Positions 1 to 8,064 of a stretch of 64,000 bases of DNA are shown piece by piece. How positions within the stretch are numbered: position 1 is the first letter of the stretch; every line of letters begins with the position of its first letter. The notes beneath the pieces are model-generated. The model was not told the DNA's origin and made no database searches. It was given only the letters and a program-made list of their open reading frames with translations. The stretch is from Microbacterium pseudoresistens. GTDB taxonomy: Bacteria; Actinomycetota; Actinomycetes; Actinomycetales; Microbacteriaceae. Position numbers and translations under genes: made by a program. Location of the stretch: assembly GCF_013409745.1 (NCBI RefSeq), contig NZ_JACCBH010000001.1, positions 186,001 through 250,000 on the forward strand. Direction: 5' to 3'.

Positions 1-684
1 GGTAGGCATGACCAGCGGGAAGGTCACATGCCAGAACCGCTGCCAGGCGTTGGCGCCGTCGACGCGGGCCGCCTCGTCGGGCTCATCGGAGAGCGAGGTG
101 AGGCCCGCGAGCAGGATGAGCACGACCATCGGCGTCCACTGCCAGATGTCCACGAAGATCAATGTCGGCAGTGCCGTCGCCTCGCCCGCGAGCCACGGCT
201 GCGCGGGGATCCCCACCCAGGAGAGCAACTGGTTGGCGAACCCGATGGTCGGCTCGAAGATGAGCCGCCACATCATGCCGACGGCCACCGGCGTGGCCAC
301 CAGCGGCAGAAGGATGATGACGCGCACGAGGCCCTGGCCGCGGAACGGTCGCCACAGCAACAGGGCGATCGCCATGCCGAGCACCATCTCGATCACCATC
401 GCCCCGACGGTGAAGATCGCCGTACGCCCGACGGCCGGCCAGAAACGATCGACGTCGGTGAGCACATCGAGATAGTTCGCCATCCCGATGAAGTCGTGCG
501 GCGCGCGGATCGATCCCGACGCGTCGGTGAGGCTCAGGTAGAGCGTCCAGCCGAGGGGGAAGGCGATGAGGAGCGCGACGAATACCATCGCGGGGGCCGC
601 GAACACCCATTTGCGGTGCCGATTGGCCCACCCGGACAGCGATGCGCTGCTCCTCCCCTTCCGGGATCCGGTGATTGTTGTCAT
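1..684 (-). CDS. Sugar ABC transporter permease (MalF/UgpA type), 3' end outside window
   Basis: This is an inner-membrane permease of a CUT1-type carbohydrate importer. The visible 228 residues begin with a basic cytoplasmic leader, then a hydrophobic segment at about residues 28-50 and further membrane helices at about 88-110, 120-140 and 172-195. The conserved EAA loop that contacts the ATPase is present at about residues 204-227 (EAA at 204-206, then DG and a final LVMP). The ATG at 684 is the only start in front of the leader. The gene lies 127 bp downstream of the binding-protein gene and is separated from it by two hairpins. The second permease expected of such a system would lie beyond the left edge. 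Substrate cannot be told from the permease. Confidence 0.9.
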   Translation of the reverse strand, partial: MTTITGSRKGRSSASLSGWANRHRKWVFAAPAMVFVALLIAFPLGWTLYLSLTDASGSIRAPHDFIGMANYLDVLTDVDRFWPAVGRTAIFTVGAMVIEMVLGMAIALLLWRPFRGQGLVRVIILLPLVATPVAVGMMWRLIFEPTIGFANQLLSWVGIPAQPWLAGEATALPTLIFVDIWQWTPMVVLILLAGLTSLSDEPDEAARVDGANAWQRFWHVTFPLVMPT

Positions 685-704
685 GGTCGTCTCTCGTCGT
701 GGTG

Positions 705-737
705 GCCGGCGGCGCTGCGAAGGTGCACGCCGCCGGC
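705..737 (-). terminator. Second hairpin between binding-protein and permease genes
   Basis: GCCGGCGGCG at 705-714 pairs perfectly with CGCCGCCGGC at 728-737, giving a 10-bp GC-only stem with a 13-nt loop. There is no T run. It is the second of two tandem hairpins in the gap, so it may be a partial terminator or an RNA-stabilising structure rather than a full stop. Confidence 0.5.
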
Positions 738-767
738 GTCGGAAAGTCGGAAATCGAGAAGAGATCA

Positions 768-804
768 CGCCGGTCGTGCGACGGCGGGCGCCGCACGACC
801 GGCG
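768..804 (-). terminator. Hairpin just after the binding-protein stop codon
   Basis: CGCCGGTCGTGCG at 768-780 is the exact reverse complement of CGCACGACCGGCG at 792-804: a perfect 13-bp stem with an 11-nt loop, starting 7 bases after the stop codon of the binding-protein gene. In many ABC operons such a structure lets the binding protein be made in excess over the permeases. That role is inferred here. Confidence 0.6.
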
Positions 805-811
805 ATGCGGG

Positions 812-2119
812 TCAGGAGTTCTCGTCGTCCAGGAACGCCTGGAAGTCGGCCTGCGCCTTGGCGATGGCCGCATCGACGTCGCCCCCGGTGATCGCCTCCA
901 CGATCGGCGCGCCCACGATCTCGCGGGCCTCGGCGACGTTGATCACGAGCGGACGGTCGTAGCCGAACCCGGTCTCGGAACCGATCGAGATCGCCTCGGC
1001 CAGCTGTTCCGGGAAGCTCGCCGTGCCCTGCGGGTCGGACCACACCGACGCGCGAGCCGCGGGAACGCCGGCGGTCTGCACCTCGAGGGTCATCTCCGGG
1101 CTGGTCAGCCACTTCACGAACTCGAAGGAGAGATCCTTCTTGCTCGAGTCGTTGTTGATGCCCAGCGCCCACGACGGAACGTTGTAGGGCACCGACCCGG
1201 CCTTGCCCGACGGGAACGGCGCGTAGCCGACCTTGTCCCAGACCGTCGAGTTCTCCTCGAGGGCGAGGTTCTGGTACAGGCTGGACGCGTCGGTGTAGAA
1301 GGCGACCTGCCCCTGCGCGAAGAGCGCGGCGGCGTCGGGCCAGCTCATGTCGGTCGACACGTTGTCGGGGCCGTACTGACCGATCAGGCGGCCGTACAGC
1401 TCGTAGGCGGCCTTGGCCTCATCCGAGTCGATGGTGGCCTTGGTGTAGTCCTTGTTGGCGAAGTCGCCGCCCTCGCTGAACAGGAAGCTGGAGAACTGCG
1501 TCACCGCTGCCGAGACGCCGGTGCGGGCGACGAAGCCGGCGATCTGGCCCTGCTCCTTGATCTGCTTGGACGCCGCCTCGAGCTCCTCGAGCGTGGACGG
1601 AACCGCGATGCCGAGGCTCTCGAGCACGTCGGTGCGGTAGTACAGCACCTCCTGCTCGGTGATGATGGGCACGCCGACGACCGCGCCGTCGAAGGTCGTG
1701 GCTTCAACGGGGCCGGACTGGAAGTCGTCCCAGTCCCACTCGGCGTCCTGCGTGACATAGTCGCTGAGGTCGGCCAGATAGCCGTTCTGCGCGAAGAGTT
1801 TGCCCTCTTGCAGCGGGCGGTACATCATCACGTCGATCTCGTCGGTGCCCGCATTGAGCTTGACGTTGTACTGGTCGGACAGCTGGTCCTCGCCCAGCTG
1901 CGTCACCTCGACGGTGACCCCCTCGTGCGCCTCCTCGAACTCGGAGATCTTGTCCTTGACGATGTCCGTCCACACGTGGTTGGCGAGCGTGACCCGGAGA
2001 GTCTGCTCGCCGCCCTCGCCACCGCCGGAGTCGGCGGAGGAGCATCCGGCGAGGAGGCCCGTGGTCAGCGCTGCGATCGCGACACCTGTGGTCGCGACTC
2101 GAATCGAACGATGCTTCAC
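812..2119 (-). CDS. Extracellular sugar-binding lipoprotein (family 1 solute-binding protein)
   Basis: This is the substrate-capture subunit of the CUT1-type importer whose permease follows at 1-684. The 435-residue product starts with a basic, hydrophobic signal peptide ending in a lipobox (LLAG before Cys26), so it should be lipid-anchored outside the membrane. The mature part has the look of MalE/UgpB-type proteins, with DEIDVMMYR and NVPSWALGIN stretches. I chose the GTG at 2119 because AAGGGAG lies 5 bases upstream; an in-frame ATG at 2134 would place that ribosome site inside the gene. It is divergent from the SDR gene across a 164-bp region that holds an AT-rich motif also found at 5997-6026. 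The ligand is unknown. Confidence 0.92.
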   Translation of the reverse strand: MKHRSIRVATTGVAIAALTTGLLAGCSSADSGGGEGGEQTLRVTLANHVWTDIVKDKISEFEEAHEGVTVEVTQLGEDQLSDQYNVKLNAGTDEIDVMMYRPLQEGKLFAQNGYLADLSDYVTQDAEWDWDDFQSGPVEATTFDGAVVGVPIITEQEVLYYRTDVLESLGIAVPSTLEELEAASKQIKEQGQIAGFVARTGVSAAVTQFSSFLFSEGGDFANKDYTKATIDSDEAKAAYELYGRLIGQYGPDNVSTDMSWPDAAALFAQGQVAFYTDASSLYQNLALEENSTVWDKVGYAPFPSGKAGSVPYNVPSWALGINNDSSKKDLSFEFVKWLTSPEMTLEVQTAGVPAARASVWSDPQGTASFPEQLAEAISIGSETGFGYDRPLVINVAEAREIVGAPIVEAITGGDVDAAIAKAQADFQAFLDDENS

Positions 2120-2177
2120 TGCATCTCCCTTCATTGGGCACGAATCTCATCCTCCGTGGATGACGTGCTGTGTTAAG

Positions 2178-2210
2178 GTCGAATAACCCCTATAAATAAT
2201 ACTAGTACCA
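2178..2210. promoter_or_regulatory. AT-rich divergent control site, copy A
   Basis: An AT-rich island in GC-rich surroundings contains GTCGAATAA at 2178-2186, CCTATAA at 2189-2195 and the 8-base palindrome TACTAGTA at about 2200-2207. The words GTCGAATAA and CCTATAA recur in the other divergent gap of the same cluster (5997-6021). It lies between the binding-protein gene and the SDR gene and probably carries their promoters and an operator. The FadR/FCD regulator at 3102-3839 is the obvious candidate to bind it, by inference. Confidence 0.45.
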
Positions 2211-2283
2211 CGAAGCGCCGATAGTCACGAAGCAGTAACGTGTCGGTTCCGCGCCTCGCGGCTCACACGCAAGGAGGCTCACT

Positions 2284-3078
2284 GTGGACATCACTCTCAC
2301 CGGACAGGTCGCGATCGTGACGGGCGTCGGGCAGGGGATCGGGCGCGAGATCGTCAAGACCCTCGCCGCCGAGGGCGTGACGACCGTCGCGCTCGACATC
2401 AACGAGGGCGACCTCGCCAGCCTCGACAAGGAGCTGTCCGAGATCGGCGGCGAGCACGTGCAGTACGTGTGCGATGTGCGCGACGGCGCGCGCATCCGCG
2501 AGATCGTCGCCGATGTGGATGCCCGCTTCGGGCGCATCGACATCCTCGTCAACAACGCGGGCGTCGGCGGCGACGGCCTGGTCTCCGAGCTGAGCGAGGA
2601 CGTGTGGGACCTCTGCTTCGACATCAACGTCAAGGGCACCTACCTCACCTGCCAGGCCGTGCTGCCGATCATGAAGCGCCAGCGCCGCGGACGCATCATC
2701 AACGCCGCATCGTTCGCCGCGATCGTGCCGATTGTGGGCTCCGCCGCCTACGCCGGCTCCAAGTCGGCCGTCAACCAGTTCACCCGCGCCCTCGCCGGCG
2801 AGGTGGGCCCCTGGAACATCACCGCCAACGCCTATGCGCCCGGCATGGTGCCCACCACGCTCAACCACTTCACCGAGCGCGACCAGGCCGAGCAGGACCG
2901 ACTTCTGGACACCCTCACGCTGCGCAGCTGGGGCGAGAAGGCCGACATCGCGAACCTCGTCTGCTTCCTCGCCTCCGACCAGGCTCGGTACATTACCGGT
3001 ACGTTGATCGATATCAGCGGCGGCAAGCTCGCCACTCAGGTTCCGCGTCTCGCCTACGAGCACGCCGGCGCGCTCTGA
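2284..3078 (+). CDS. Short-chain dehydrogenase/reductase
   Basis: This is a classical SDR oxidoreductase of 264 residues, probably NAD(P)-dependent and acting on a sugar or polyol. The nucleotide-binding TGVGQGIG motif is at residues 13-20, NNAG at 90-93, the catalytic Asn at about 115, Ser at 143, and YxxxK as Tyr156 and Lys160. Asp38 after the second strand suggests NAD preference. The GTG start at 2284 is fixed by AAGGAGG seven bases upstream. It is the first gene of a two-gene unit with the FCD-type regulator 23 bp downstream and is divergent from the sugar-binding protein gene. The exact substrate is not known. Confidence 0.9.
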   Translation: MDITLTGQVAIVTGVGQGIGREIVKTLAAEGVTTVALDINEGDLASLDKELSEIGGEHVQYVCDVRDGARIREIVADVDARFGRIDILVNNAGVGGDGLVSELSEDVWDLCFDINVKGTYLTCQAVLPIMKRQRRGRIINAASFAAIVPIVGSAAYAGSKSAVNQFTRALAGEVGPWNITANAYAPGMVPTTLNHFTERDQAEQDRLLDTLTLRSWGEKADIANLVCFLASDQARYITGTLIDISGGKLATQVPRLAYEHAGAL

Positions 3079-3101
3079 GCGCCCCACGTCTGAAGGACAC
3101 C

Positions 3102-3839
3102 ATGGTCGATCTCACCTCCTCGGGTTCTCCGAGCGCGAAGCACCGCAGCCGCGTGGGCAGCGGACTCTACGCGCACGTCTTCGAGATCCTCGGTCAGGAG
3201 ATCATCGACGGGACCCTTCCCGTCGACAGCATCGTCTTCGCCGAGCAGATCTCCGAGCGCTTCGGGGTCTCGCGCTCCGTCGTGCGCGAGAGCCTGCGCT
3301 CGCTGAGCTCGATGGGCCTGCTCGAGTCCCGCCCGCAGGTGGGAACGCGCGTGCAGCCCAGAGAGAGGTGGGACCTGCTCAACCCGCACGTCGTGTACTG
3401 GCGATCGCAGGGGCTCGACTACCGCCAGCAGATGCGCGAGCTGCTCGAGCTGCGTCTCGGGCTCGAGCAGGCTGCCGCGCGCTTCGCGAGCGAACGCATC
3501 ACGCCCGAGCAGGCGGAGGGCCTCATCGCCGCCGCCGACGGGATGCGGGCCGCGATCGAGGAGAGCCACGACCTCCGGGCGTTCTTCGACGCGGATGCGA
3601 AGTTCCACCGGCTTCTTCTCGAAGGAACCGCGAATCCCGTCATCGCCCAGCTGTCCGACACCATCGGCGCCACCCTGCACGCCCGCGCCATGGACACCCG
3701 GCCGGGGATGCACGACATCACCGAGACGTCGATCGAGACGCACAGCGCTCTCGCCGCGGCGATCGCCGCGCACGACGGGCCCGAGGCGGAGCGGCTGGCG
3801 AAGCTGCTCGTCGCCGACACGCTCGACGAGTTCTCGTGA
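3102..3839 (+). CDS. FadR/GntR-family regulator with FCD ligand domain
   Basis: This is a cytoplasmic DNA-binding regulator of 245 residues. The N-terminal winged helix occupies about residues 20-85 (VFAEQISERFGVSRSVVRES is typical of GntR proteins). The all-helical FCD domain follows at about 100-240, with the metal-ligand pattern DADAKFH and a later His in ETHSAL. The open frame runs on far upstream inside the SDR gene, but the ATG at 3102 has a GAAGGA site five bases before it and starts at a sensible family length. The gene is cotranscribed with the SDR gene and is the only regulator in the sugar cluster, so it likely controls it in response to a carboxylic sugar derivative. The effector is not identifiable. 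Confidence 0.9.
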   Translation: MVDLTSSGSPSAKHRSRVGSGLYAHVFEILGQEIIDGTLPVDSIVFAEQISERFGVSRSVVRESLRSLSSMGLLESRPQVGTRVQPRERWDLLNPHVVYWRSQGLDYRQQMRELLELRLGLEQAAARFASERITPEQAEGLIAAADGMRAAIEESHDLRAFFDADAKFHRLLLEGTANPVIAQLSDTIGATLHARAMDTRPGMHDITETSIETHSALAAAIAAHDGPEAERLAKLLVADTLDEFS

Positions 3840-3840
3840 A

Positions 3841-3886
3841 CGCGATGACGGCGGGCGGCCGCGCAGGCCCGCCCGCCGTCATCGCG
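3841..3886. terminator. Bidirectional hairpin terminator
   Basis: Positions 3841-3858 and 3869-3886 are exact reverse complements, an 18-bp GC-rich stem with a 10-nt loop. It starts 2 bases after the regulator's stop codon and lies between two convergent genes, so it can serve both. There is no T run, as is usual in high-GC actinobacteria. Confidence 0.8.
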
Positions 3887-3908
3887 TCCGGTCTGTCCGC
3901 GAGCGAGA

Positions 3909-4946
3909 TCAGTCGAAGACCATCACGCTCTTGATGTTGCGCCCCGACTCCATCGCCTCGAATGCTTCGAGCCAGTCCGCCAGCGGATAGACCCCGCCGA
4001 GCACCTTCTCGGTCTCCAGGCGGCCCGTGGAGAACATCGACAGCACCGCCTCCCACGTCGTCCAGGTGTGCGAGAACGAACCGGCGAGAGTGACGGCCTT
4101 GGCCACGAGCGGGTCAAGGCTGAAGTTCAGCGGCTGCGGTCCCCATCCGACCTTGACGATCGTGCCGTAAGGGCGCACGATATCGAGCCCCTGCTTGAGG
4201 GCGATGCTCACGCCGGTGGCGTCGATCACCGTGTGCGCGCCGAGCCCGTCGCCCAGGCTGCGCACGAACGCGGTGGCGTCCTGGGCCGTGATGTCGATCG
4301 CGTGATCGACACCGAGCTCCTTCGCCTTCGCGAGCCTGGCCGCATCGATGCCGGTGCCGAGCATGACGATCTCGCCCGCTCCGCGCAGTCGCGCCATCTG
4401 CGCGGCGAGCTGCCCGATCGTGCCCGCGCCCTGGATGACCACGACGTCGCCGGGCTTGATGTCGGCGCGCTCGACGACAGCGGTGTACGCCACCGCGAAC
4501 GGCTCTGTCATGGCCGCCTGCTCGAAGCTCACGTTGTCGGGGATGCGGTGCAGCACCCTCGGCTCGGCGACGAGGAACTCGCCGAAGGCGCCGTCACGGA
4601 TCGCGCCGTACCCTTCGCGCTCGGGGCAGAGGTTGTAGCGGCCGGTGCGGCACAGGGCGCACACGCCGCAGATCTTGGCGGCCGTCTCGCAGACGACCCG
4701 GTCGCCGGGCTGCCAGCCGCTCACGTCATCGGCGACGGCGGCGATGACGCCCGCCGTCTCATGGCCGAGCACCAGCGGCAGGGCGATCTCCCAGCTCTGC
4801 CCGTTGCGCAGCATGTGGATGTCGGATCCGCAGACGCCGACCGCCCGGGTGGCGATCAGGACGGTTCCGGGCTCGAGCTGCGGTTCGGTGACCTCTCGGA
4901 TCTCGACGGCTCCGTCTTCGAGCCCGTACTTCACCAACGCCTTCAT
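3909..4946 (-). CDS. Zinc-dependent alcohol/polyol dehydrogenase (MDR family)
   Basis: This is a medium-chain dehydrogenase of 345 residues resembling sorbitol and threonine dehydrogenases. It probably oxidises a secondary alcohol of a sugar or polyol with NAD. The catalytic zinc ligands are visible as Cys39 (CGSDIH) and His62-Glu63 (GHE), with a further Glu at 148. The four structural zinc cysteines are Cys93, 96, 99 and 107. The Rossmann motif GAGTIG is at 173-178. The start codon overlaps the stop of the upstream isomerase gene by 4 bases (ATGA), indicating translational coupling. Substrate is unassigned; threonine dehydrogenase is less likely given the sugar-gene context. Confidence 0.9.
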   Translation of the reverse strand: MKALVKYGLEDGAVEIREVTEPQLEPGTVLIATRAVGVCGSDIHMLRNGQSWEIALPLVLGHETAGVIAAVADDVSGWQPGDRVVCETAAKICGVCALCRTGRYNLCPEREGYGAIRDGAFGEFLVAEPRVLHRIPDNVSFEQAAMTEPFAVAYTAVVERADIKPGDVVVIQGAGTIGQLAAQMARLRGAGEIVMLGTGIDAARLAKAKELGVDHAIDITAQDATAFVRSLGDGLGAHTVIDATGVSIALKQGLDIVRPYGTIVKVGWGPQPLNFSLDPLVAKAVTLAGSFSHTWTTWEAVLSMFSTGRLETEKVLGGVYPLADWLEAFEAMESGRNIKSVMVFD

Positions 4947-5953
4947 CGTGCGATCTCCCGTCCGCGCGCGAGCGCGTCGTCCTCGATATCGGGTCGCGCG
5001 AGGCTCTCCAGCCCCGCCGCGGCGCGCGCCGCCTCCTGGGTGGCGACCCGGACGGCGGTGGATCCGCCGAAGTACACTTCCCGCGCCTCGCGCAGGAAGA
5101 GAACCGACTCGTGCATCTCGTCCATCCCGTTGACGCCGTCCTCGATGCTGACCCAGCCGTCGTAGCCGACGTCGGCGAGCGCGCGGAAGATGCGCGGGTA
5201 GTCGTTCATGCCCTTGCCGATCACGCCGTGCTGCAACGCGGGCGAGTAGCCGATCGTGCCGTCGGCGAGCCGGAGGTCGTCGAGGGTGGTCCCGGGGGCG
5301 AGGAAGCGATCGGATGCCTGCATCGTGACGACGCGATCGATCACCTCGTCGAGGAAGTCCGCCGAGTCCATGCCCGCCGTGATGGCGTTGGAAGGATCGA
5401 ACTGCACGCCGAAATGCACCCGATCCTCGATCGCGTCGACGATCTCGCGGAAGACATCGCCCTTCTGGGCGAACTCGACGTGCTGCCAGCTGCCGTCCTT
5501 GTAGTGGTTCTCCATGCCGAGCGTGATGTCGAGCTCGCGGGCCACGGGAAGCAGCCGCTCGTAGGCGTCGACGACCCAGGCGACCCCCTGCTCGCGGGAG
5601 ACCCCGGGGTGCTTCTGCCCCGACAGCACCCGCGTGCTGGCCCCAGCTCCCCCCAGGCGGCGGGTGATGCGCATCATCTCGAGCTGGCGATCGAACTCGG
5701 ATTCGCGCACCGAGGCGTCGGGGTGCGTGAAGTCGGGCGAGGTGCAGAGCATCGGCATCTCGAACCCCTCGGCGTCAAGGGCCTCCCCGATCGCATCCAG
5801 GTGATCGTCGTCGGTGCGCCAGAACATGCCCGAGTAGAGCTCGAGGCCGTCTGCCGGCAGGGTCGACGCCTTGGTGATCCACTCGAAGACGGTCATGGTG
5901 CGGGCGTCGCTGAGGGCGGCCAGGTCGCCCTTCGGGAAGACGCTGATTCTCAT
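4943..5953 (-). CDS. Sugar phosphate isomerase/epimerase (xylose-isomerase-like TIM barrel)
   Basis: This TIM-barrel protein of 336 residues belongs to the AP-endonuclease-2/xylose isomerase-like superfamily, which interconverts sugars or sugar phosphates using a divalent metal. Likely metal ligands are seen in GMENHYKDG (Glu, His), QFDPSN (Asp) and SIEDGV (Glu). The frame is open 41 codons further upstream, but the ATG at 5953 has AAGAGG five bases before it, and the longer version would run through the AT-rich regulatory island. The gene is followed by the zinc dehydrogenase with a 4-base overlap. Its relation to UlaE or Hyi-like enzymes cannot be settled by eye. Confidence 0.85.
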   Translation of the reverse strand: MRISVFPKGDLAALSDARTMTVFEWITKASTLPADGLELYSGMFWRTDDDHLDAIGEALDAEGFEMPMLCTSPDFTHPDASVRESEFDRQLEMMRITRRLGGAGASTRVLSGQKHPGVSREQGVAWVVDAYERLLPVARELDITLGMENHYKDGSWQHVEFAQKGDVFREIVDAIEDRVHFGVQFDPSNAITAGMDSADFLDEVIDRVVTMQASDRFLAPGTTLDDLRLADGTIGYSPALQHGVIGKGMNDYPRIFRALADVGYDGWVSIEDGVNGMDEMHESVLFLREAREVYFGGSTAVRVATQEAARAAAGLESLARPDIEDDALARGREIAR

Positions 5954-5996
5954 TGCAACCTCTTTGTCGATGATCTTCACGGGACAGAACGTCCAC

Positions 5997-6026
5997 GTCG
6001 AATAAATCTTACCTATAAGATCAGTA
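5997..6026. promoter_or_regulatory. AT-rich divergent control site, copy B
   Basis: GTCGAATAA at 5997-6005 and CCTATAA at 6012-6018 repeat the words of copy A. In this copy the inverted repeat ATCTTA (6006-6011), spacer CCTA, TAAGAT (6016-6021) is perfect. It lies between the divergent isomerase and Ldh2-type genes. I infer promoter and operator function, with the FCD-type regulator as likely binder. Confidence 0.5.
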
Positions 6027-6060
6027 GACGCACTGGCATCGTCGCCGAAAGGATTCCGGA

Positions 6061-7098
6061 ATGCCCATCGCCGCACACCGCCTTCAGCAGTGGGTCACCG
6101 ACCTGCTCACACGCTGGAACTATTCACCCGTCGACGCGGAGTACCTCGCCGATACCCTCGTCGACGCGAACCTGCGCGGCGTCGACTCCCACGGGGTCAT
6201 CCGTCTCGGCGCGTATCGCGCGCGGCTCGACGCCGGCCTCACCAGCGCGACCGCCGAGCCCGTGCTGAAAGGCACGGGTGCCGCACTGAGCGTCGATGCG
6301 AACGGCGCCGCGGGGCAGATCGCCGCGCGGCTGGCGGTGACCGCCGCCCGCGATGCGGCCCGCGAGCACGGCATCGCCGCCGTCGCGATCCACGGCAGCA
6401 CCCATTTCGGGGCGGCGGGGTACTACGCGCGCGCCCTTGCCGACGACGGCCTCGTCGCGATCGTCGTCTCCAACTCCGAACCCATCGTCGTGCCCTTCGG
6501 CGGCCGCGCCCCCCTGTTCGGCACGAACCCGTTCGCGTTCGCCGCCCCGACCAGCACCACCCCGATCAGCCTCGACATGGCCACGAGCACGTCGGCCATG
6601 GGCAAGGTGATGGTCGCCCAGGCCGAGGGTCGCCAGGTCCCCGCGGACTGGGGCGTCGACGCCGGCGGCAACCCCACCACCGATCCTCACGAGATCACCG
6701 CGCTGGTGCCCGCCGGCGGCCCCAAGGGCTACGCGCTCGGCTTCCTCGTGGAGATCCTCGGCGGCGTGCTCACCGGCGCGGCCATCACCCACGGCATCGG
6801 CAACATGTACAACGACTTCTCACGCCCGCAGGACGTCGGCCACTTCATGATCGCGATGGACCCGACCCGCTTCATCCCGTTCGACGACTTCACGGCGCGG
6901 ATGGATGCGCTCAGCGCGGAGGCGCACAGCGTCTCCCCCGCCCCCGGCTTCAGCGAGGTGCTCGTGCCGGGCGAGCCGGAGGAGCGCACCAGCCGCACCC
7001 GGGCCGAGACCGGCATCCCGCTGGCCGCCGCCACGGTCGATGAGCTCCGCGCGCTCGGCGCCGACGCCGGCCTGCCATTCCCCGAGGAGGGCGAATGA
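6061..7098 (+). CDS. Ldh2/malate dehydrogenase-family NAD(P)-dependent oxidoreductase
   Basis: This is a 345-residue member of the Ldh2/YlbC family, which includes 2,3-diketo-L-gulonate reductase YiaK and ureidoglycolate dehydrogenase, with a non-Rossmann fold. The signature DSHGVIR places a His at residue 44, the position of the catalytic His in YiaK. HFGAAGYYA, PFGG and GPKGYALG are also family hallmarks. It probably reduces a 2-keto acid or oxidises a 2-hydroxy acid. GAAAGGA lies 7 bases before the ATG. It is the first gene of a four-gene operon; its stop overlaps the next start by 4 bases. The precise substrate is not assigned. Confidence 0.88.
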   Translation: MPIAAHRLQQWVTDLLTRWNYSPVDAEYLADTLVDANLRGVDSHGVIRLGAYRARLDAGLTSATAEPVLKGTGAALSVDANGAAGQIAARLAVTAARDAAREHGIAAVAIHGSTHFGAAGYYARALADDGLVAIVVSNSEPIVVPFGGRAPLFGTNPFAFAAPTSTTPISLDMATSTSAMGKVMVAQAEGRQVPADWGVDAGGNPTTDPHEITALVPAGGPKGYALGFLVEILGGVLTGAAITHGIGNMYNDFSRPQDVGHFMIAMDPTRFIPFDDFTARMDALSAEAHSVSPAPGFSEVLVPGEPEERTSRTRAETGIPLAAATVDELRALGADAGLPFPEEGE

Positions 7099-8036
7099 AG
7101 GTTCTGCTGCCCTCGACTCTCGCGTTCGACATCACTCCGATCGAGGGCGTCGAATTCATCGAGTACGACGTCGACGCCGCCGTTCCGGCCGAACACCACG
7201 ACGCCGAGGTGCTCGTCACCTGGGCGAACCCGACCGGACCGCTGGAGCAGGCCGCCGCCGCCCTCACCCGGCTGCGCTGGATCCAGACGCTCTCGGCAGG
7301 TTCCGATCAGGTGCTGGCCGCCGGCTTCACCCCGAACGCGGTCATCACGTCGGGCCGCTCGCTGCACGATCTCACCGTGAGCGAGCACGCGCTCGCCCTC
7401 ACCCTCGCCGCAGCGCGAAGCCTGCACACCACCACGCGCGCACAGATCGGGCACCGCTGGGCGGGCGAGCTCGGCGGTGCGCAGCCGATCCACGATCCCG
7501 ACCGCTTCACCACGCTGCGCGGCGCCCACGTGCTGATCTGGGGATTCGGCTCCATCGCGCACACGCTGGCCCCGCATCTCACCGCGCTCGGCGCGCACGT
7601 CACCGGCGTCGCCCGAAGCGCCGGCGAGCGGGGCGGGTATCCGGTCATCGCCGAGTCCGATGTCGACGACGCCCTACCAGGAACCGACGTGCTGATCATG
7701 ATCCTCCCCGGCACCCCTGAGACCGCGGGGATCCTCACCGCGGAGCGGATCGCGCTGCTGCCACGGCGCGCATGGGTCGTCAACGTCGGGCGCGGCACAA
7801 CGATCGACGAGCCCGCGCTCGCCGATGCACTGCGCCGCGGGTCGCTCGGCGGTGCCGCGCTGGATGTCACCTCCGTCGAGCCGTTGCCCGCGTCGTCCGA
7901 GCTATGGGATCTTCCCCGCGCCATCATCACCCCGCACGCCGCGGGCGGACGCCCCATCGGCGCCGACGACCTGATCGCCGACAACCTCCGCGCCCTCCTC
8001 GAGGGCCGCGCCCTCACCAACGTCGTCGCACGCTGA
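7095..8036 (+). CDS. D-isomer-specific 2-hydroxyacid dehydrogenase
   Basis: This is a 313-residue NAD-dependent 2-ketoacid reductase of the SerA/GhrA type. The nucleotide-binding GFGSIA is at residues 150-155. The catalytic triad is Arg233 (NVGRGT), Glu262 (SVEPLP) and His281 (ITPHAAGG). It overlaps the Ldh2-type gene by 4 bases (ATGA), so both should be made together. In this setting it could reduce glyoxylate, hydroxypyruvate or a longer 2-keto acid released by the pathway. Context alone cannot choose among these. Confidence 0.9.
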   Translation: MKVLLPSTLAFDITPIEGVEFIEYDVDAAVPAEHHDAEVLVTWANPTGPLEQAAAALTRLRWIQTLSAGSDQVLAAGFTPNAVITSGRSLHDLTVSEHALALTLAAARSLHTTTRAQIGHRWAGELGGAQPIHDPDRFTTLRGAHVLIWGFGSIAHTLAPHLTALGAHVTGVARSAGERGGYPVIAESDVDDALPGTDVLIMILPGTPETAGILTAERIALLPRRAWVVNVGRGTTIDEPALADALRRGSLGGAALDVTSVEPLPASSELWDLPRAIITPHAAGGRPIGADDLIADNLRALLEGRALTNVVAR

Positions 8037-8064
8037 ACCGCGACCCTCATCCCCGGGAGCACCC

